This document shows, piece by piece, positions 6,108-8,614 of a DNA stretch of 8,614 nucleotides. Below the pieces are notes generated by a model. It searched no databases, was not told the origin of the DNA, and was given only the letters and a program-made list of their open reading frames with translations. The stretch comes from JAMXLO01 sp041487355 (GTDB lineage: Bacteria; Pseudomonadota; Alphaproteobacteria; Acetobacterales; Acetobacteraceae): the NCBI GenBank assembly GCA_041487355.1, contig JBGPND010000218.1, forward strand, positions 1-8,614, given 5' to 3'. The position numbers and the translations under genes are program-made. The stretch's first letter is position 1. Each line of letters opens with the position of its first letter.

Positions 6108-6559
6108 ATGACAAGTTTCGCCAACTCGCGTAGTGACGGTGCTGCGATCCCTGCTCCGCAGCCGAAACATCGCACCACCAACACTGCGATATTCTTCCGA
6201 CGCTGGCTGGCGAACCCGCTGCAGATGGGTTCGGTGGTGCCTTCGTCCGCGGCGCTGTGCCGGCGCATCGTGCGGCACACGCGACGCGCCGCGGACGAGG
6301 TGGTGCTGGAACTCGGTGCCGGCACCGGCGGATCGGCAGCGTGGTGTGCGGCATTCCGCTGGTGCTGCTGTCGCTGGCCGAGCAGAGGCGGTTTATCGAC
6401 GCGATCGAGGCGGTGGCACTGGGCCGCGGCTTCCTGCACTACGGCTATTGCGTGACCTCGCCGCTGCCGTGGCGCAAGCACGCGCTGGCGGCGCGGCGGG
6501 AGGCCTGGACGCCGCTCAACTTCCCGCCGGCCAGCGTGTGGCGCTACACCCCAGCCTGA
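6108..6559 (+). pseudogene. Phospholipid N-methyltransferase (PmtA-like), internal deletion and frameshift
   Basis: The first part (ATG 6108, frame to about 6329) contains KHRTTNTAIFFRRWLANPLQ, MGSVVPSS and the SAM-binding motif VLELGAGTG. The last part, in another frame from about 6329 to the TGA at 6557, contains RIGSVVCGIPLVLL, FLHYGYCVTSPLPWRKH and PLNFPPASVWRY. Both match the ends of SAM-dependent phospholipid N-methyltransferases, which turn phosphatidylethanolamine into methylated derivatives and phosphatidylcholine at the membrane. LGAGTG is joined directly to IGSVVCG, whereas the family has about 55-60 residues between these motifs. So roughly 160-190 bp is missing and the frame is shifted. 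The first frame continues as nonsense to a stop at 6453-6455. The enzyme should be inactive. The start is uncertain: no clear Shine-Dalgarno precedes 6108, and a shifted frame from 6086 (MKKIWQLHDKFRQLA) may be part of the original N-terminus. Confidence 0.82.
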
Positions 6560-6562
6560 GGC

Positions 6563-6595
6563 GGAGGCTTCCCTCCATCCGCCGATTGGATGGAG
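6563..6595 (+). promoter_or_regulatory. Alternative hairpins at the eamA start
   Basis: CTCCATCC (6573-6580) pairs perfectly with GGATGGAG (6588-6595) over a 7-nt loop and covers the possible start codon at 6590. GGAGG (6563-6567) can instead pair with CCTCC (6572-6576) over CTTC, so the two folds exclude each other. They could modulate translation of the transporter or act as a partial attenuator after the broken methyltransferase. This is inference from base pairing only. Confidence 0.3.
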
Positions 6596-7474
6596 ATCAT
6601 GCTGCCGCGGGTCGCGCCGTTCACCTTCGTGCTGCTGTGGAGTTCCTCGTTCATCGCCGCCCGGGTCGGGCTGCGGCATCTGACGCCGCTGCTGTTCGTC
6701 GCCGTGCGCATGGTGTTTGCCGCCGCGGTGCTGCTTGGCGTGATGCTGGTGCTGCGGCGGTCGTGGCGCGTGCTGGCGGGGCGGTGGGTGCACTGCGCGG
6801 TGGCCGGCGTGCTGACCAACAGCGTGCTGCTGATGACCGCGCATGTCGCAATGGTGCACATCGGCGCGGCACCGATCGCGCTGATCCAGACGCTCAATCC
6901 GTTGCTGACCGCCCTGCTGGCCTGGCCCCTGCTTGGGGAGCGGCTGCGGCCGTTGCAGTGGCTGGGTCTGGTGCTGGGTGCCGCCGGCGTGGTGCTGATC
7001 GTCGGCCTGGCCGCCGCGCGCAGCCCGCTGGAGCTGAACGGCCTGCTGCTGACGGCGGCCGGCGTGGTGGGGCTGTGCGGCGGCACGCTGTATTTCGGCC
7101 GCTTCTGCCGTGGGGTGCCGATACTGGAGGGGACGACGATGCAATTGCTCGCCGCCGCCGTGGCCTGCGTGGTGGCGACCGCAGCGTTCGAGACGCCGCA
7201 CGCCGACTGGACCGAGAGTGCGATTGCCGCCGTGCTGTGGAACGCGGCTTCGGTGTCACTGGGCGGGATGGCGCTCTATTACCAGATGCTGGTGCGCGGC
7301 ACCGCAGCGCGGGCGACGGCGAATTTCTACCTGGTACCCGGCACGGCGGCGTTGCTGGCCTGGGCATTGCTGGACGAGCGCCTGTCGGTGCTGACGGTGG
7401 TAGGGCTGCTGGTCTCGTCGGTGGGATGCTGGATGGTCAGCCGGCGGGAGCAGACGATCGCGGCTAGAACCTGA
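6590..7474 (+). CDS. EamA/DMT-family transporter
   Basis: This 294-residue, very hydrophobic inner-membrane protein has about ten predicted transmembrane helices, arranged as two EamA repeats of five. Diagnostic features are WSSSFIAARVGL in helix 1, the first-repeat end NPLLTALLAWPLLGERL followed by WLGLVLGAAGVVLI, and the matching second-repeat end YLVPGTAALLAWALLDERLS followed by VVGLLVSSVGCWMV. Members of this drug/metabolite transporter superfamily export amino acids, metabolites or small toxic compounds; the substrate here is unknown. Two starts are possible: ATG 6590 and ATG 6599. Neither has a well-placed Shine-Dalgarno (GGAG at 6592-6595 is too near 6599), and a hairpin overlaps both. 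The gene begins 30 bp after the pseudogene stop, so transcription through the dead gene is likely. It is convergent with the GST gene. Confidence 0.92.
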   Translation: MEIMLPRVAPFTFVLLWSSSFIAARVGLRHLTPLLFVAVRMVFAAAVLLGVMLVLRRSWRVLAGRWVHCAVAGVLTNSVLLMTAHVAMVHIGAAPIALIQTLNPLLTALLAWPLLGERLRPLQWLGLVLGAAGVVLIVGLAAARSPLELNGLLLTAAGVVGLCGGTLYFGRFCRGVPILEGTTMQLLAAAVACVVATAAFETPHADWTESAIAAVLWNAASVSLGGMALYYQMLVRGTAARATANFYLVPGTAALLAWALLDERLSVLTVVGLLVSSVGCWMVSRREQTIAART

Positions 7475-7547
7475 GGCGGAATGCGCTGCGCTTTTCCGCC
7501 CTACATGACCGTAGACCGTAGGGCGGAAAAGCGCAGCGCATTCCGCC
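7475..7547. terminator. Perfect 30-bp inverted repeat, probable bidirectional terminator
   Basis: The arms 7475-7504 (GGCGGAATGCGCTGCG... CCCTAC) and 7518-7547 are exact reverse complements over 30 bp, with the 13-nt loop ATGACCGTAGACC. The left arm begins at the base after the EamA stop (7472-7474). The right arm ends 5 bp before the GST stop (7553-7555). RNA from either strand would form a very stable hairpin between two convergent genes. I recall the arm sequence GGCGGAA(T)GCGCTGCGCTT as a common intergenic repeat in proteobacteria, so it is probably a mobile or dispersed palindrome serving as a terminator. No long U-run follows. Confidence 0.85.
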
Positions 7548-7552
7548 ATCCG

Positions 7553-8251
7553 CTACCTCGCGGCGAACTGCGTCTTGCCGAACATGATTTCGCGTTCGGC
7601 GTCGGTCATCTGGCCCTGCCGCTGGCTCTCGGCCAGCACCGCGACACCGCGCTGCACCGCCGGACGCGCGGCCATCGCGTCGTGCCAGCGCTTCACGTTG
7701 GGATAGTCGTCGAGATTGATGTTCCGCCGCTCCGGATTGCGGATCCAGGGGAAGTTGATGATGTCGGCCATGCTGTACTCGTCGCCGGCCAGCCACGTCG
7801 CCTCGCCCAGACGCTTGTCCAGCACGCGATGCAGGCGTTTCACCTCGTTGGTGTAGCGCTCGATCGCATAGGGGATCTTCTCCACCGCGTAGTTGGCGAA
7901 GTGGTTGTACTGGCCGAACATCGGACCCGTGCCGCCCATCTGGAACATCATCCATTGCAGGCAGGTGTAGCGGCCGACCGGGTCCTTCGGGATCAGCTTG
8001 CCGCCGGATTTCTCCGACAGGTAGATCATGATCGCCGCGGACTCGAACAGCTTCAGCGGCTTGCCGCCAGGACCGTCGGGATCGACGATGGCGGGGATGC
8101 GGTGGTTCGGCGTGATCGCCAGGAACTCGGGCTTGAACTGGTCGCCCTTCCCGATCGCGATCGGGATCACCTTGTAAGGCATGCCGAGCTCTTCCAGCGC
8201 GATATGCACCTTGTGGCCGTTCGGTGTCGGCCAGGTCCAGACTTCGATCAT
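7553..8251 (-). CDS. yfcG: Nu-class glutathione S-transferase, YfcG-like
   Basis: This 232-residue cytosolic protein has the N-terminal thioredoxin-like domain (about 1-85) and an all-helical C-terminal domain. It matches E. coli YfcG, as I recall it, along its length: TPNGHK near the N-terminus (Thr9, Asn11, which in YfcG hold the glutathione sulfurs), GKGDQFKPEFL, then PNHRIPAIVD. FESAAIMIYLSEK binds the gamma-glutamyl part of GSH, and MGGTGPMFGQYNHF and IPYAIERY follow. There is no catalytic Cys in the first motif. YfcG-type enzymes reduce disulfides with two GSH molecules and have little classical transferase activity. The ATG at 8251 has a good Shine-Dalgarno (GGGAGG, 5 nt upstream on the minus strand). 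It lies 42 bp downstream of the aminotransferase gene on the same strand and is probably co-transcribed with it. Confidence 0.93.
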   Translation of the reverse strand: MIEVWTWPTPNGHKVHIALEELGMPYKVIPIAIGKGDQFKPEFLAITPNHRIPAIVDPDGPGGKPLKLFESAAIMIYLSEKSGGKLIPKDPVGRYTCLQWMMFQMGGTGPMFGQYNHFANYAVEKIPYAIERYTNEVKRLHRVLDKRLGEATWLAGDEYSMADIINFPWIRNPERRNINLDDYPNVKRWHDAMAARPAVQRGVAVLAESQRQGQMTDAEREIMFGKTQFAAR

Positions 8252-8293
8252 GGGTTCCTCCCGCTGCTTGCTAACGAAACCAATGTGGGACGG

Positions 8294-8614
8294 TCACGCA
8301 TTGCCCGCCAGATAGTCCATCGCGGCCTGAGCCCCACCCGGCCGGTGCGGCACACCGGCGACGCGCAGCCCCATCTCCACCCCGCTCAGCGTGCCCATCA
8401 ACTGCAAATCGCCGAAATCACCGAGATGGCCGATACGGAACACCCGGTCCTGGATGAGACCAAGCCCGGTACCAAGGCTCATGTTGAACTTTTCAAGAAT
8501 GATCGCACGCAGCCGGTCGGCGCTGTGGCCCTCCGGCGTGCGCACCGCGGTCAGCGCGGAGGAGTGATCGCGCGGTTCGGCACACTGCGTCTCCAGCCCC
8601 CAGGCACGCACCGC
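8294..8614 (-). CDS. Class V aminotransferase (serine/alanine-glyoxylate type), C-terminal part
   Basis: The last 106 residues are present, and the gene enters from the right edge. They include AEPRDHSSALTAVRTPEGHS, FNMSLGTGLGLIQDRVFRIG and HLGDFGDLQLMGTLSGVEMG. These belong to the small C-terminal domain of PLP-dependent class V aminotransferases of the serine-glyoxylate/alanine-glyoxylate group, which convert glyoxylate to glycine in photorespiratory, serine-cycle or glycolate metabolism. The PLP lysine and most of the catalytic domain lie outside the window, so the amino donor cannot be judged. GTG and other codons near the edge are internal, not starts. The stop TGA is at 8296-8294, 42 bp before the GST start. 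Confidence 0.88.
   Translation of the reverse strand, partial: AVRAWGLETQCAEPRDHSSALTAVRTPEGHSADRLRAIILEKFNMSLGTGLGLIQDRVFRIGHLGDFGDLQLMGTLSGVEMGLRVAGVPHRPGGAQAAMDYLAGNA

Noticed and set aside
5908..6354. Upstream extension of the pleD frame on the minus strand
   Set aside because: The receiver domain starts at ATG 5907 with family-standard numbering. The extension is Cys/Arg/Pro-rich noise and overlaps the divergent gene.
5807..7201. Long minus-strand frame rich in Gln, His and Arg
   Set aside because: It spans pleD in a different frame, the intergenic region and the transporter; its composition is a by-product of GC-rich antisense reading.
6133..7467. Long plus-strand frame overlapping the methyltransferase and eamA
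   Set aside because: Arg/Ala/Gly-rich shadow. The EamA frame has clear membrane helices and family motifs.
7475..7547. Inverted repeat as ends of an insertion sequence
   Set aside because: Only 13 bp lie between the arms, so no transposase can be enclosed, and no target duplication is apparent.
1..8614. tRNA, rRNA or a known riboswitch
   Set aside because: No cloverleaf, rRNA-conserved stretch or recognisable riboswitch core was seen on either strand by eye.

Overview
The window looks like a chromosomal segment of a GC-rich alphaproteobacterium, most likely of the Rhodospirillales/Acetobacteraceae type. The basis is the strong G/C third-position bias, a PleD-type response regulator whose key residues fall at the same numbers as in Caulobacter PleD, and intergenic palindromes of the GGCCGGG-ACAAG-CCCGGCC kind that I recall from alphaproteobacterial genomes. 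Most of it is housekeeping DNA. I do not see an undescribed multi-gene system. The unusual content is a set of decayed or trimmed genes and some strong intergenic repeats.

Left edge (1-602): about 370 bases hold no intact gene. They contain a compound REP-like palindrome (1-60), a three-unit 10-bp periodic repeat (125-154) and the remnant of a ParE-type toxin. On the minus strand an intact 76-residue antitoxin gene (372-602) overlaps the toxin remnant (259-375), so this is a type II toxin-antitoxin locus that has lost most of its toxin.

Centre, plus strand (702-4523): a ribonuclease R gene (rnr) lacking the usual N-terminal winged-helix region is followed, with a 4-nt GTGA overlap, by a secreted or periplasmic PDZ/S41 C-terminal processing peptidase. 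Then comes rpmG (ribosomal protein L33), which is only 55 codons and probably has its own promoter. From memory, rnr, rpmG and pleD are near neighbours in many alphaproteobacteria, often with topA and divK. Here neither topA nor divK is visible, and decayed material lies where they might be expected.

Centre, minus strand (4531-5907): pleD, a REC-REC-GGDEF diguanylate cyclase that makes c-di-GMP. It converges on rpmG with only 7 bp between the stop codons. Its roughly 200-bp upstream region carries overlapping divergent promoter candidates and two hairpins.

Right part: a phospholipid N-methyltransferase pseudogene with an internal frame-shifting deletion (6108-6559) is followed by an EamA-family transporter (6590-7474). 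The transporter converges with a YfcG-like glutathione S-transferase (7553-8251, minus). A perfect 30-bp inverted repeat fills the gap between their stop codons almost exactly and probably acts as a bidirectional terminator. Upstream of the GST, on the same strand, is the C-terminal part of a class V aminotransferase (serine/alanine-glyoxylate type) that runs off the right edge.
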